Origin: Sympetrum striolatum
Taxonomy: Eukaryota; Arthropoda; Insecta; Odonata; Libellulidae
Assembly: GCA_947579665.1 (NCBI GenBank)
Contig: OX388348.1
Location: forward strand, 9,114,001 to 9,178,000
Length of the DNA stretch: 64,000 bases
Direction: 5' to 3'
In this document: positions 10,491 to 23,170 of the stretch, piece after piece
Position numbering within the stretch: position 1 is the stretch's first letter
How the letters are laid out: every line of letters starts with the position of its first letter
The notes under the pieces: model-generated
Told to the model about the DNA's origin: nothing
What the model saw: only the letters and a program-made list of their open reading frames with translations
Databases searched by the model: none
Position numbers and translations under genes: made by a program

Positions 10491-12299
10491 CTAGTCTAAA
10501 ATACATAAAATGTACTTGATTTTCCTTGCAATTTCGGAACGGCGTATGCAACAGGTCGCCTAATATCGACAATATTTTTTGAGAACGTACTTTCTCTGAA
10601 TTCACTTATAAAAGTGCATTTGCTTAAATATTATCTCTCATAAAGATTCCCGAAATTCGCTCTGGAGCGTCTGAGTAAGTTCCACTGATTTCTAGTAATT
10701 ACAAAACTTCACTTCTTCGTATCTTCCTATACTTTTTCTACATCGCGAATTAGCGCAAAGAAACATCGCTTCAACTGATTCCATCGGCCTTTTCTCACGT
10801 TCTCAAGGTTATCTCCCGAAAATCTCTTCTTCGCTGGCAAATTACTCTTTGACTCACCAATATAGGGAGACTTGGTCCATTCTTGTGCGTTCCCTCATCG
10901 CCGCTGCTTGCATTTCACGATATCTAGTTGGTTTCAATGTATTTCTCGAGAGTTTAAACGTAGACATACTTTCGTTATTATGATTTCTCGATATTATTAT
11001 TATGCGATAGAATTGTTAGAAAAAACATTTAAAAGAAAGGGTCAAAGGTTCTTCGTAGGGCGTGGAAAAATCCCACGGCAACGTCAGACCTCTTCCAAGT
11101 CCGTTTTTCATCTCCGAGTCGTTGAGTTCGTCTCCTTAGAGTGACGTAGAAAGGCTTTAAATGTGAATTACGGGACATCTACACGAGTGAATGTGAAGAG
11201 ATTTTCTTTGGGCCGCGACCCTTGGTCCTCTGAGGAATCCCAAAGGGCATTTCCTATTGTTTACTCTTTTGTGAGGTGGCGTCGCATGGGGGAGGTAATC
11301 TTTCACTTGAGATTGATATAAACGACCCTTTCTTTGTGCTTCTCTTGGGCGCTGCACCAAGGGCCGCTCCAAACAGAGAATCGAGGTTTAGCATACCCAT
11401 GTGCTCCAGGAGATCCAACATTTGCAATTTAAACTATTTGCATCTCCACACACTCCTTTTGAGTGTCTCCTGAAAGGACATTCAAGGGCCCTCCTCCGTG
11501 CGATGTTTGAATTCGGTCCCGAGATCACTCTCGGAAATCTCATTGATTTCGTATGATTATTTACTTTTTCGTGACTCTCTTTGTACGAGAAAGCGGCGCT
11601 GGGCCTTTTTAGGCACAACCCTACTGATACAGAGCAAGCAGTACTTAACCAAAATAAATCTGGAAAGTTTGTTCATTGTATACCAAAATATAGAACTATC
11701 TGTATCAAACGTTTAACAAGAAGAATAAATTGAAAAATAAAATTATAAAAGATATTTAATTCGCGTTTTAATGAACACGGTCATTTACAGTGATCCCTGA
11801 AGTCACAATACAACGCGTAACCTCAAAACCGATAAAGGACTTTGCGTTCATTATAATACCATGAGGATATCTTCACACATGTGCGAAACACCTATTCCTT
11901 GATCGAAACCCCTCATTACACCACATATGAAATCATTAGATCTCCAATGACCATGGCATATTGAATGCATTCAGCAAGTCGGACATCGGCACTAACATAT
12001 CGGGAAATAAACAAAAAGGGGAGATATATATTCACTTTCCGTCAAATCGTAATCATGAGTAGATATTTGAGAGAATTTCCAGAAGTAAAGGCCGCGGAAC
12101 ACGGAAGAGAAGTCTCCTCTGGAGTCATCTAGACGGGATCTTATTTACTTTGAGATTCCTCAGTGTTTCAGATGGTGGCCATGGTCCTCACGACCGTCTC
12201 AACTCTCATTAGCGACTCCTAAAGCAGGAGGAGACCATGCGCTACGCGATTTAAACAGTATAATGGACTGAAATTTATTATCTTAGTAGTTTAACTCAT
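10491..12299. other. Intronic stretch without recognised features
   Basis: Part of the Ig gene's first intron. A moderately G+C-rich zone (10850-11400) carries overlapping open frames on both strands with no family resemblance and no convincing splice-site pairs. No RNA gene seen. Confidence 0.5.
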
Positions 12300-12307
12300 C
12301 AAATGAG

Positions 12308-12560
12308 AGGTACCAGCGTCTTTGGATCAATGCTCCACGACGGAAATCCAGGGATTTCCTATTTTAATTAGAAAAATGCTTGCGACAAGATAACGCTGCT
12401 GAGGCAGAAGACCAATTTGCTGAGTTGGGATTGGTTTGGTTGGGTAGGGACGGGTTTGATGTTAACTGACAGTGCGGTATTTACTATTGCATAATGGATT
12501 ACTTATGCTTTCACTTCGTGGAATCTTCTAACATAGTTTATGGTGAATAAATAGAACTGA
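12308..12560. repeat. Diverged copy of the 4782-5037 repeat family
   Basis: It contains 'gaggtaccagcgtctttgga' and 'ctccacgacgg' near its start, a TTGGG-rich patch at 12427-12450, and 'catagtttatggtgaa' near its end. All have counterparts in the element at 4782-5037. Boundaries are approximate. Confidence 0.45.
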
Positions 12561-12717
12561 ATATTTCAGTTTCCACAGAAGAGTTAGAGCTGACGAATAG
12601 TTTAAGCGCATAAGCGTAATTCTCAAAATACAAAAAGTCTTCTCAACCCACATGTGGTCAGAATTAATAAATTTTTCAGCGGAAACCGAAATATTTAGTT
12701 TTGTTTATTCGCCATGA
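12538..12717. repeat. Imperfect inverted repeat, ~38-bp arms
   Basis: Positions 12538-12576 (tatggtgaataaat..., ...atttcagtttcc) pair with 12680-12717 read in reverse (...tggcgaataaac, ...atttcggtttcc), with about 80% identity and a ~104-bp spacer. Possibly a degenerate MITE or structured RNA; no target duplication seen. Confidence 0.55.
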
Positions 12718-14847
12718 GTAATACTATTTTAAATGGCAAATGTATCGTTTGAATTTAAAATTGTGGCCTTTTTGGGAATACGACGCCGCAGTTGAGCGAT
12801 ATCGACTACAGATAAACAAAATTGCTCACGTCACGCAAACCACGTTAAAAAGAGCTAAAATTTGGTAAACGTTTCTCAAAAGTAAGGAGATTTTCGGCCT
12901 ACAAACTATCGAATCATCCTTTAATTTCAGTGAAACCGAATACATTTTCTTTTCCTCCGCAGCTGCCCTCTTTTTAAGGAAGAGTATTGACCTTAGAAGT
13001 GATACGGGCTTAATGAAGCCATGCTAAAGAGCATTTTCACTTCCTTCAAAAGGGAGCCGTATTAATTGAGTTGGCGGTCATTCTTTGACGAAGTGAGGGC
13101 AAATTCGTTCAAAATGGACCTTACACAGAATACTCCCTCATTCTCGCCATTTGGGAAAGACCGGGTCACGTTAGATCGCCCGGTAATATAGGAAGCTTTA
13201 TTGGGTATCATATTAGTAGAGTAATCCTCCTGAATGTTGGTTTATCCACCGTGATACTCATGCCGTTGTAACGCTATTATTTTTTTACATAAATCTGCTA
13301 TAATTAAAGCGGGAAATATATAATATTTTCCGATTTCTGTTACGATTCTTACTGCACTTTACATTAGCATGGGATTCACAAGAGGGCCTCGCTAAAGGGC
13401 CTCACGAAAGGGCCTCGCTAAAGGGCCTGCTCAATTCCGTGTATTCACTGACGTTGAACGGCTCAGTAATGCTCCCATAAAAAAAGCGATTACAGTTGTG
13501 ATTTGCTTTATTATTATGTTGCATAATTAAATAAGATTAATAGATGAATAAGATAATAAGTTGCATAATTAAATAAGATGAATTCCTTTGGTTCGAGAAT
13601 TATATTTTCACAATATGTTGTTGATTGAATAATCCTTTGGCGTTCTGCTTAAGTATATATCTTTGATTCGGTCATATTGGTAAACTTTATAGTATAAATA
13701 ATTTATGAAGTTGGAGATCTCTGTGGCGGTCCTTTTAATTGCTCCAATGAAATCCGGTTAGCAATGGAGGGTTGGATCTTCTTGATTGGATCTTATGATC
13801 GGAACGGAATTCGACATTCGCGTTGACATCCACGATATTTCAATAAGTGTCATCATTCATTTATGATCAGTACTTTGTCTTTTTCGATGTCACGTTAAAT
13901 ATAATTCTACCGCGTGGATTCAAATGATCTGAATTGCAAAACGCTATCAAATCGACATTTCAATCGGTCATTTCTTTCTGCTTCACTCATTTCATTTTAT
14001 CCCTTCAAACACATTCGTATTCCTTCCTCTAATACGAATCTTTTACGTTCTCCTCCTTTGTTTTAACATCCAACAGTCATCGAATATCTTTAGCAGTACA
14101 ACTCATCTCTACTTCTGACACTAAAAAATTCTTCTGACTCCTTTACAGAGATAGTTAATAAATATTTCCGAATTAAATTACTCAAAACTTACGGATATGA
14201 TTACATATTCTCAAATTTAAACAACAGCCGCTGAAAAACTTCGTAAATTCGAATTAATATACACATTTAGCGAGATGAGATGTTTCTTTTCATAAATAAA
14301 AAATACCAAGTAAAGCGCAATTCGAACTACCAACTCTATGGTTTAATAAATTTTGATGGCTTCATTACCGTTACTGGAGGGCTTCCGGTGGAAGGTTTTC
14401 ATCTTCCGCTCATTCCGTCAATGCCCGCAGAATCTTCGTGTTATTTCACAGGAAAAGGAGTCGCTTGATTCGTTTCCCTTGATCACGTTAATGCTACTCA
14501 TATATAAATTAAACTCTACCATTGTCTCTCAGCAAACACCCTAATTGGCACGTGGCGCCATTGTGGTGGGCTGCTCTGTTACAGCTCAGCTGTGGCCTCC
14601 GAAAGTTGACACTCGACGTAAAGTAATTCCTGAAAGTCGAATGCGCTCGATTTATCTCGAATTAAACGTGCGTGTGTGTGACCTCTCTCGTAAAGCATCA
14701 CGATTCGCGTTGTTTCGGAGATTTTTTCTTCGTTCCATATGAGAGAGCTCGGAACACGTAACCGGGTGTGTTGGAGGCTATTCTTTCCCTTGCGGCGGTC
14801 TTTTGGTTTTTCCCATAACTTTTTTATGGAAAGATAAAAAGCCATTG
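12718..14847. other. Intronic stretch with short tandem repeats only
   Basis: Part of the Ig gene's first intron. It holds the 13-bp tandem repeat at 13381-13428 and a direct repeat 'ttgcataattaaataaga' at 13519 and 13560. No gene recognised. Confidence 0.5.
13381..13428. repeat. 13-bp tandem repeat (AGGGCCTCGCTAA), ~3.7 copies
   Basis: Four consecutive units starting AGGGCCT; the first and third are the same and the second and fourth vary. The G+C content is unlike the flanking DNA. Confidence 0.8.
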
Positions 14848-14855
14848 GTGAGCAG

Positions 14856-15618
14856 CAGGGTATCCCAAGATGCAAGGCAAAATATTTTTTTGCAAAATCA
14901 AATACGCATAGCCTCCATTTTTTCTATTTGGCCTTATTACTTACCTAATAAATATTATTGCGATTGACTAATGGTAACTCGTGCCGACTTGATGCCAAAC
15001 AATGTCGAAAAATGAAAATGTATTCTGACAAGAAGAACACAAACAAGGGTTAGTTGGAAACTAACCTAATGATTCGACCAAATCGTTCAGGGCACGTTCT
15101 TTGCTTAAAAATAGTGGACATTTGTCCGTCCGTTTAACTCAATGGGCTTTTTTTATTAAAATATAGCAACTAAATTTCGGAGTTAGACAACCACACCATA
15201 CACGAGAATTACTATATAGATCTCGAGTTAATAGGAAATTATTTTCTTCCATTTCTTTTATTGATAACTTATCTTTTTACGATTGCATTTCATATTGTTA
15301 CCTTCCAAGAATTCTTTGATTTTAGTTAGCATTTATTCTAGCATACATAACTTCGTACAGCGGGCTAGAGTCGAAAAAAGCTTGCCGAAAATACAAAAGT
15401 GGATTTTGTTTGTGTGAACTTTGACACTTCACATAGTTACAATAAGTCCAAATACTACTGTCAGTAAAAATTTTCATTTTTCGTATTTTTTTGGCATCAA
15501 GTCGGGTTGCCATAACTCAATCGCAATAATATTTATTATGTAAGTTAATAAGGCCAAATAGGAAAAAATAGAGGGTATGCGTTAGAAAAAAAAGATTTTG
15601 ATATTTTGGGATACCCTA
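14856..15618. mobile_element. hAT-type MITE with long inverted ends and 8-bp target duplication
   Basis: The ends read CAGGGTATCCCAA (14856) and TAGGGTATCCCAA on the opposite strand (to 15618). An exact 8-bp direct repeat GTGAGCAG flanks the element at 14848-14855 and 15619-15626. The inverted similarity continues inward for ~170 bp, for example 'ttggccttatta' and 'attattgcgattga' on both arms. YAGGG ends plus an 8-bp duplication are diagnostic of the hAT superfamily. No transposase remains. Confidence 0.88.
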
Positions 15619-15626
15619 GTGAGCAG

Positions 15627-18600
15627 GTGGCTGAGCAAGAAGACTTTGTACTCGATAAACTTTATATGGTGGATAGACAGTAAGTTTTTGAAGTAGAATT
15701 AAAAAGCATTCATCTAAAATGACTGTGTAGTAATTGAAACGATTGCGGAAGCATTGTTGGGAAAGCTTAGTTACGCCGCGGCTGCCAACAATGGTCCCTA
15801 CTTTGTAATACTCGCGAGGGATATTGTTGTTGACTTCGCCTAGTAATGAGGGGGAGAATGGTATATTTTCTTACCGCCGGAGAGTGCCTAATCAATGCCA
15901 ATTAGAAAAATGTAGTTTTGATAATTAAACACTTAATATCACCAATTTGAGTTACAATGAGGTTTTGACTCTTCCGTTGAAACTGAGAATCTTCGAATTA
16001 CTGTGTTATAAATCTAATTTTAAGTATGTTGCCGTAAAGATAGCTCAATTAAATTTTAGTTGTAAACAGCTAATATATTGGGCAAGTTTTTAAAATAGTC
16101 GCCAAAGAAAATGTTTTATGTGACTTTTTTTTTTTTTAATTGTCCTCGAAGATTTTATTCGAATTCATGACATCACAATTTTTAAATTTAAAGCTTAATT
16201 TTGACCGGATGGATGCGACAACAAATGTTTTTGTGTCGACGAAAGTAACTACATATTTAGTTATTTTAGAGAAAAAAGTCAACTTTTTATCTTCATTATT
16301 TACGTTGCCATGACGATAAATGTCCTGAAAGTCACGTTTTTTTGTTTTTAAATACGAAAAAAATTCACCCAAAGTAGATTGATTTGCCTAAGAGGAGCTC
16401 TGTGCTTCCGATTATCACCACTTTATTGGAGCACCCTGTATTTCTACATCATAATCTCTATGTTGACACAGCTTTTCTAATTCCCAGGAAAGGGATTTTA
16501 AATCAGGAAAGAACGAGGATTAATTATCTTTTGAACTCCCAGATGAATAAAATATAACGAACGCTTATACTTCATAATTCATTTCTTTTCGCATAAAATA
16601 AAAAATAATAATAAAACTAGTAATTTAGGCGTAACATACATTTAACTCAACAGAAGAAAATCACTTCCCTAAGGTTTTATGGCATGTTTAATCAGTCAAT
16701 GTTATTTTATTTCTCTGCTATCAAACTGTGGACCGTCGAGTAGGCAGTTGTTAAAAATCAACACCGATTTCAGTGTCGAATCGCCCTTTCTTTGAAAAGG
16801 CGTTTTTGATTTTCCCGATTTCGATGTGTAATACTGCGGAGTTTTGTTTCGATGGAGCGTCTGTCCATGGAGGAGGGTGTAGGCTTCTTACTGCCAATGA
16901 GGAATCCATCCTCATTGGCATTCTTTATGAACAAATATGAGCACTTTCCAACCATTAGATGAGACGCTTGCCAGACGATTTTTTAAATCAACGTCTTCTA
17001 ATTTGTCAATTTTCCACTTGTTAAATTTTTCTCAAGATTCCTGACTTGGCGAGCACATTGGGTGGTTATCAAGTTTGAATTCTTATTTGGAGGAATTCAA
17101 CAATATCATTGGATCATGTGATATTAGATGCAAGTGACAGAGATTGAATGTTTAAAGAAACAATTTGAAATCACCGCAAAGTAATTAATCCTCTAAAATA
17201 AACGTGCGAGTCTAAGATGGCGGCGGATACGAAAAATAATCATTTCGCGATCATTAAATCACTCAAACTTCTTCTATTTTCAAATAAATTTTTCTAAATT
17301 CGTCCTACTCTAATCAATAAGGCCTCCGAAATGCAAGTCGCAGGCAACGAACCAAGGCCCTCTATAGAAACGGACGACCTTTCTGTTGTTTTATTTTCCC
17401 CGTCTCTTTTTAAGGTTTTGATTTAAATCGAGTCTGAAAATGCTCTAGTTGGCAACTCTTGTGAGGATCTCCTTGGAAATCGCGGGAATTCTTCGTGAGC
17501 ATCTTTTTGCTAATTTTCAATGGGAGAAACCGGTTCGTTCGACATCCAGACGGTACTGCGACGGCTCCAATTATCCACGTCTTACTGCGGAAAGCTACCC
17601 GAGCGCATCCACGCGGAGGAAGAACGAAACACAGTCTGCCTCCATTAAAGAGTTTATGGTTGGCCGCTTCGAACATGAATTTCGAGGGGCGGAAACACGC
17701 TGAACCCGAACGCTTCCTGAAAAAAAACGCGACGTTTTACTGTTTTATTTTTTCGTGTCCGTCGGAAAATGGCTATTAGTCTGTCCTCGAACTGGTTCTC
17801 TTAAGGTAGGCTGCAATCGCTCATGAATGAGAAAGATGGAATTACTGATCTCCGAAAATGCATTTCATCTGCGAAATATAAAAGAAAGTGAGCACGTAGT
17901 GACCAATATCGTGAGTGGTTTGACGCAACCCTTCAGGCTCTTGCAACGTCCCAGGGTTTGTGGTCGCGTTACGGATTGGAATGAAAACAAGGGGATACAA
18001 AACAGAACAACAACGCGCGAAAATCAATCAAACAATAGCTAATTGATTGTTGATTTTTGTTTCTTTTTCGTTATTATTTGTAATTATTATGAAGTAATTT
18101 CAGCCAATCACGACTGAGTCTCGTTTACTGCATTGCATCGTGTCATTTCGTCATTATCTAATTATCGTTGATTCATTGGAATGTTCCATTACATCTGTTT
18201 CACCCAAATTTGTCAGCCTTGGCCTGCAAAACATAAGTTTCATTTATGTAACACATTCAATAAAGATGGAATCGGTAATTAATGATATGTGCGATTTGAG
18301 CGCTCTCTTTGGGACTCTCGAAGACTAAACGAATTCTTCGGCAGGTATCTATAGGACCATTTCGTATAGTGAGAACACTGTCTTGGAGAGCACACGGAGA
18401 CAAGAGACAAAATGACTCTGGGTGTTTGCCGGAGCAAGTTCCGACTAGCTGAAGACTACGCAAAAGAAGTCATTTACTATAATTTCTTGATTAAGTAGTC
18501 TTTAACGTATTCTTATTCTACATTTCAAGTAGCCATTGACAAGAGACGTAAATTAAAAGGTGGTCATTCAGGAAACTGTGATAAACAAAAAGGAATGGAT

Positions 18601-20165
18601 CTTCAGATTTGAAGACAGAGCTTAGAAACCTCGATTTAAATTTCTTCTTCGAAAATATAAATCGATTGACCCTTTTTGGAAAAAGCATTTAACTTTTACT
18701 TACATTTGATATTACGATTTTTCCATTTCTCAACTTTAGCATTGCTTGTCTTCAATCAATGCTTCAGGGTGTGGAATATTGTCAGAGACTCAATAAAAAA
18801 ATTAATTTTAGTTTAGCTCATGTATATTTGGGAGAGAGAGCATTCATTAGTTAGACTCCACGTTGTTGGCTGAGCATTATACTTCAATATAATCGATTGG
18901 GGAGACTTCAATTCCGGGAAATAAATTTTTCTTATTTGCATGGATATAAAAACTAAATTTGCACGAACTATTTAATCGTTAAATCAGCTTTATTATGAAA
19001 ACGGTGTAATTTAATTTCACCCAATTTAAGATGATATTTTCATCAATCAAGCGTTTTTCAAGCCAACTGTATCGTTTTTGAATTCTCATTATTTAAAATA
19101 TCATTTATTTGTTATCCTTATGATTCCATTGTCATATTTTATTCATTTAATTTCAGGAAGATCTCCCCCAAGAAACATGCTCTCCCTAATCAAAGCGCTC
19201 TATTGAGGGAAGTTCGCGAAGTGCAACAATAGTTTTACTGTACTAATTTATGCCGTTTTACCGGATCTTATTTGATGAAATTGGTTCCAATTTATATTTT
19301 CGGCCGCTCATTATCATATTGTAAGGGCAGCATTTTGACGTAAGGGAACAATGAGGCACTTTATTCGCCCTTGATCGCGTCTTTTAAGTGTCGGTGAGTG
19401 CTAGACACCCAATGACACAATTGAGCGATCCTCAGTAGTCGAGAGAACGCCTCTCACCAACACTTCATTACGATTCGTGTGTAAATCACCAAACACCATA
19501 GGGAAAAATTGCGTTGATGAGTTAAGCTGCATTTCGGAGGAGTTATTGTCATTTGCTTCTGGCGTTCCTCGTGCAACGACATTTGGGAAGCGAACGATTT
19601 TATGCATTTCGATTCCGTTATGATTTTGATTAATTCATTAACGGGTATTTCATTAACCTTCTGAGATTATTTTGTGGTACGAGCAAAAGAGAACCGTAGA
19701 TTTCAGTTCTTTCGTAAGAGAGTTCGGTCAGCCGAAATAGATTAGGAAAATCTGTTAAGAGGGATTTATTTTATTGTATCAGATTCCGATCGAATCAATC
19801 AAATCCAGCAACGGATACAGTCCGGAGGGCACACAGTCAATCACTTCGAGGGCTGCTTCGATTGACATTTGGTGGGAAACTTCTCCTCTGCGCTATTGAT
19901 GTTGGAAATTCAAAATATTTCATAAAATTTAAATACAAAGATTATTGTCTAAGGTAACGAATTTGCGAAAGAGATTTGCCGGTTTTTATATGAAGAACAC
20001 TTTAGTGTATTTTTTATCAGAATTAAATGAAACTTTAAATAACGATCTTCGATATAAGTAGTAAAGTTATCAAAACGCACTACCAAGGCACGGAGCCCTA
20101 AATATTCAAGGTGTATATAGAGAGATAAAAAGTCGTAAATACTCTAAATTGGGTAAAACCAGCTG
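15627..20165. other. Intronic stretch without recognised genes
   Basis: Part of the Ig gene's first intron. A G+C-richer block at 17330-17710 has overlapping open frames with no family match. A 12-bp perfect hairpin is at 16892-16920. Otherwise AT-rich with nothing recognised. Confidence 0.5.
16892..16920. repeat. Perfect 12-bp hairpin, 5-nt loop
   Basis: TGCCAATGAGGA (16892-16903) pairs exactly with TCCTCATTGGCA (16909-16920) across the loop atcca. Isolated; function unknown. Confidence 0.7.
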
Positions 20166-20169
20166 AGGC

Positions 20170-20700
20170 TCTTGCGAATCTCAGCTTTACTAGTGCCCAA
20201 TGTTCTGAATTCTCTGAAAAACATAGGCAAGTCGATGGGAAGAGGCTCGCGAGCGATGTTACTTAGCGTTAGGCCTCACCTTGAGTATGCATGTAGTGTA
20301 TGGGAGAAATGTCATATTCGGGATTTAGAAAAAGTACGACGAAAGGCGATACGATTTGTAAAGAATTGCTACGATAAAACAGCGAGTGTCACTCAGATGT
20401 TAAAGGATGCGGGATGGGAATCATTAGAAGATAGAAGAAAAATTCAAAGGATAAATTTATTAAATAAGTTCAGAGAAATTACGTTTTCAGATGATTTAAC
20501 CGATATAATGCGACCCCCCTGTTATATGGGCCGTGCTGATACTGCCAGATGGATTAGAGAAATAGATACTAGAACGAATCGTTTCAAAAATTCATTTTTT
20601 CCGCGAAGTATACGTGAAAGCAACCATTTAGGAAAATTGAGTCAAGGTGCTTGCACCCCCTACCACACGCCGAAATGCGGCTTGCAGGGTTCTTACATAG
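20170..20700 (+). mobile_element. CR1/Jockey-like LINE, 3' end with an intact 190-codon tail frame
   Basis: A single open frame (20172-20744) encodes the end of a LINE ORF2. It has the thumb region LLSVRPHLEYACSVWEK, then RDLEKVRRKAIRFVKNCYDK, WESLEDRRK, MRPPCYMGRADTA and RTNRFKNSFFPRSIRESN. The coding similarity stops near 20640. The 3' tail (caccccctaccacacgcc, gcttgcagggttc) follows at 20650-20690. This frame has no stop or frameshift, so the copy is younger than the one at 10025-10490. It is 5'-truncated and has no catalytic YxDD region, so it is not autonomous. Confidence 0.88.
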
Positions 20701-21119
20701 ACAATCAACTGAAGCTGATTTATGTTCGACATTTTTACGATTGAAATCGCCGTTACAACTACTATTTGAAACGTGTATTATTTTATGTCCTAAAATTCAA
20801 TTATAATGTGTATATTATCTCTGATAGAAAATTAAATAATTCTTAACAATGATGACTCTGCCATATTTTTTTATAAACACAATTAAAAGTCGCAGGTTGA
20901 AAATTTTCGATTTTTATTCTTGTATTTCATATTATAAGGAATCCACTCAGATAAAAAACAAAGTTATAATAAATGGCAATCCTCGGTAATCAATTAATTG
21001 TTTAAAGCTTACGCAAAAAAATTGTTGAAGAGCGGGAGATACGTTAACAATGGAGTGTTGAGTAAACAATCTGGTGTTGATCAATATACGAGATCGGAAT
21101 TCATATGGGTTATATTATA

Positions 21120-21166
21120 TTCTTAATTGCATATGTATATATGTGTGTATATATGTATATGTATTT
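21120..21166. repeat. AT/GT-rich microsatellite (TATATGTG)n
   Basis: Alternating tatatatgtgtg units with interruptions in the Ig gene's first intron. Low complexity only. Confidence 0.7.
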
Positions 21167-21504
21167 ATTTACACGGTGTGGAAAGCGATACAAATGTATT
21201 CCTCTGCTTACCAAGAATATAATAATAATGGTGAAATACACGCACTTTAATACACGCAGCATTTTAATTACACTTTACTATTTTCGTCTCTCTCCTTTTC
21301 TCTGCGACTGACGGAAAATTAACTTCCGAGGAAAAAGTTCGATCGCTGATTCGATTGTGAGCCGACTTTGAGGGAAGCCCTTTGAGGCAATCCAATTTCC
21401 CAATCGAACTGCTCAATAACACGTTTTGACTTTCTTATTCATGTTAAGAATTCTCCAGGTGTACACATTAGAGATGCTAATAGTGGGGATTGAATAATAG
21501 TGGT

Positions 21505-21560
21505 GTATTACACCCCCTGCCATACGCCTCTGCGGGCTCGCAGGGTATACATCTAAATCT
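21505..21560 (+). mobile_element. LINE 3'-tail fragment
   Basis: It reads 'acaccccctgccatacgcc', then a loop, then 'gctcgcagggtatacatct', the same stem-loop tail as the LINE copies at 10440 and 20650 but with no coding sequence attached. Either a very short truncated insertion or a SINE using the LINE's tail. Confidence 0.6.
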
Positions 21561-22560
21561 GGGAAATATTTTCATTGCTCCTGCCGAGTATATAGGTGTT
21601 CCGAAGATTCATTGCGCCCGATTGCATGAAACTTCCACTGCACCAAAGTACTTCTGTTTGTATGAATAATGATGTCAGGGAAATGGAGAAATCTTGACGC
21701 TTTAGAGAGAAAAGAAGGGTTTGTGACTTTTCACCGAATGATTCACTATAGACATTTTAGTTAATAAATTTTGAGTGTATGTATAGAAACATTATTTCCA
21801 TAATGTATTTTATTATATCAATTCAAATTACAGGTCAAAAAGAGAAGAATATATTTCTAGTGTCAAACATTTCTTTAAAACGTCGTTACAAACGAACAAA
21901 TAAATTTTTGCTGATCTTCCATATCGCATATATTATATCCGTTTTGCAGCTAATAATAAGTAATGGGAGCTTACATTCTGTTAAAATGAATGAAAATTAA
22001 CTTTTATAAATTTCTGGATTTCATCGAATTCATTCAGATATTTCGAGTACGTTTCTATCGGAATTCCACAGTCTGCTATTTGAGCGGGAAATTCGATCGC
22101 GAAATTCCTGAATTAAATTCTAATTATAAGTCACATCTTTTGAACAAAGTGAGGCTAATTGCCAATAAATGGAGATGATAAATTTCAACTTAAATAATCA
22201 AGAAATCTAGGGAAATCTCGTGTAGAATTCGCGAGATGTTAAATACTTCATTCTGAACGAAAAATGTTGTGTTAAAATTAACTCCGTTTCTATGTGGAAT
22301 GCTCGAGTGTAAGGCAAATGAGAGTATCCTTACTTTTGACAGTAAAATATAACTCCATCTTTGAGAAAATGGCTCAGGATTCATCGACTCGAAGAGTATA
22401 GTACAAATGTGGAATATAAATTTAGGAATCCCAATTATTGCAAGAAAGAAACATCTCAAGAATATTTAATTAAAACGGACTGATGCAGTTCTTTCGGAAT
22501 GTCAACAGTCGAAAAGGATATAATCGATATGAGAAGGCGTGACTTCGTGGAAAGCCATTT

Positions 22561-22664
22561 GCAGAATGAAAACACTTCGTACTTTTCCACAGAAAATTTA
22601 TTTTGCCAAAAGATTTGAGCAAAATAAATTTTCTGTGGAAAAGTACGAAGTGTTTTCATTCTGC
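22561..22664. repeat. Perfect 45-bp inverted repeat with 14-nt loop
   Basis: Positions 22561-22605 are the exact reverse complement of 22620-22664 (45 of 45), separated by ccaaaagatttgag. The arms start GCAGAATGAAAACACTTCG. The motif 'gtcgaaaagga' occurs on both sides (22507 and 22667), as if local sequence was copied during replication. It is intronic, near the Ig gene's first exon. It may be a recent template-switch product or a hairpin transcript. Confidence 0.95.
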
Positions 22665-22754
22665 GAGTCGAAAAGGAACTGAAGTAAATAAATCGCGAAT
22701 AATTTCACCGAAGAATGTCTACATCGAGGAGGAGAGATGGTATTGATGACTTAC

Positions 22755-22800
22755 CTGTGAAGACTATGGCGAAAGCCACCAATATAAGAGTCTGCCTCAT
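22755..22800 (-). CDS. Ig-superfamily adhesion protein, exon 1 (start codon and signal peptide)
   Basis: The minus strand has ATG at 22800-22798 in a fair start context (gcgagccATGagg). It is followed by MRQTLILVAFAIVFT, a short positively charged N-terminus and a hydrophobic stretch typical of a secretory signal peptide. The coding part ends ACA G before a consensus GTAAGT donor (22749-22754), phase 1. Joining to exon 2 restores a glycine and continues VVGVVEEYQDD without a stop. The frame stays open upstream through another ATG (22923), but the hydrophobic segment makes the inner ATG the better start. The first intron would be 17.2 kb. The product should be exported and, by analogy with its family, act in cell adhesion at the surface of neural or glial cells; that role is inferred. 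Confidence 0.8.
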
Positions 22801-23170
22801 GGCTCGCTTCCGTGCTGAGCCGAAAAGCACATCCGAGTGACTCGGTGTCTGTGGAGCAACTGAATGGAGAGCGATTCCGCTCCCCCTCATCCTGGACATG
22901 GGGGTCTCCTTCAAAAGCTTCATTGAGAGGTGTCGTCTTTGGTTTTGTTACCAGCGATCGTCACGGACTTCGAACATATGGCAAAAAACACTCACCGGAA
23001 GAGGCATTAGCGGCGGCCAACGTTTTGCTCAAACCGAGGGTAATATCGCTCTTCAGGAACTAATGTTTCGTCGAGGAAGAACCGTTTTCGGCGATAAGCA
23101 AACTCTGGAATCAATAATGCAACTCGAAACCTCTAATCAGTGGATGAAAAGGATGAGTGGTCCCGTGCAT
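22801..23170 (-). promoter_or_regulatory. Probable 5' leader and promoter region of the Ig gene
   Basis: This block upstream of the Ig gene's start codon is visibly richer in G+C than the surrounding AT-rich DNA. It carries short open frames on both strands that match no family I recognise, which is what a 5' UTR exon plus promoter would look like. No TATA box or initiator can be assigned with confidence, and a further upstream non-coding exon is possible. Confidence 0.35.
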
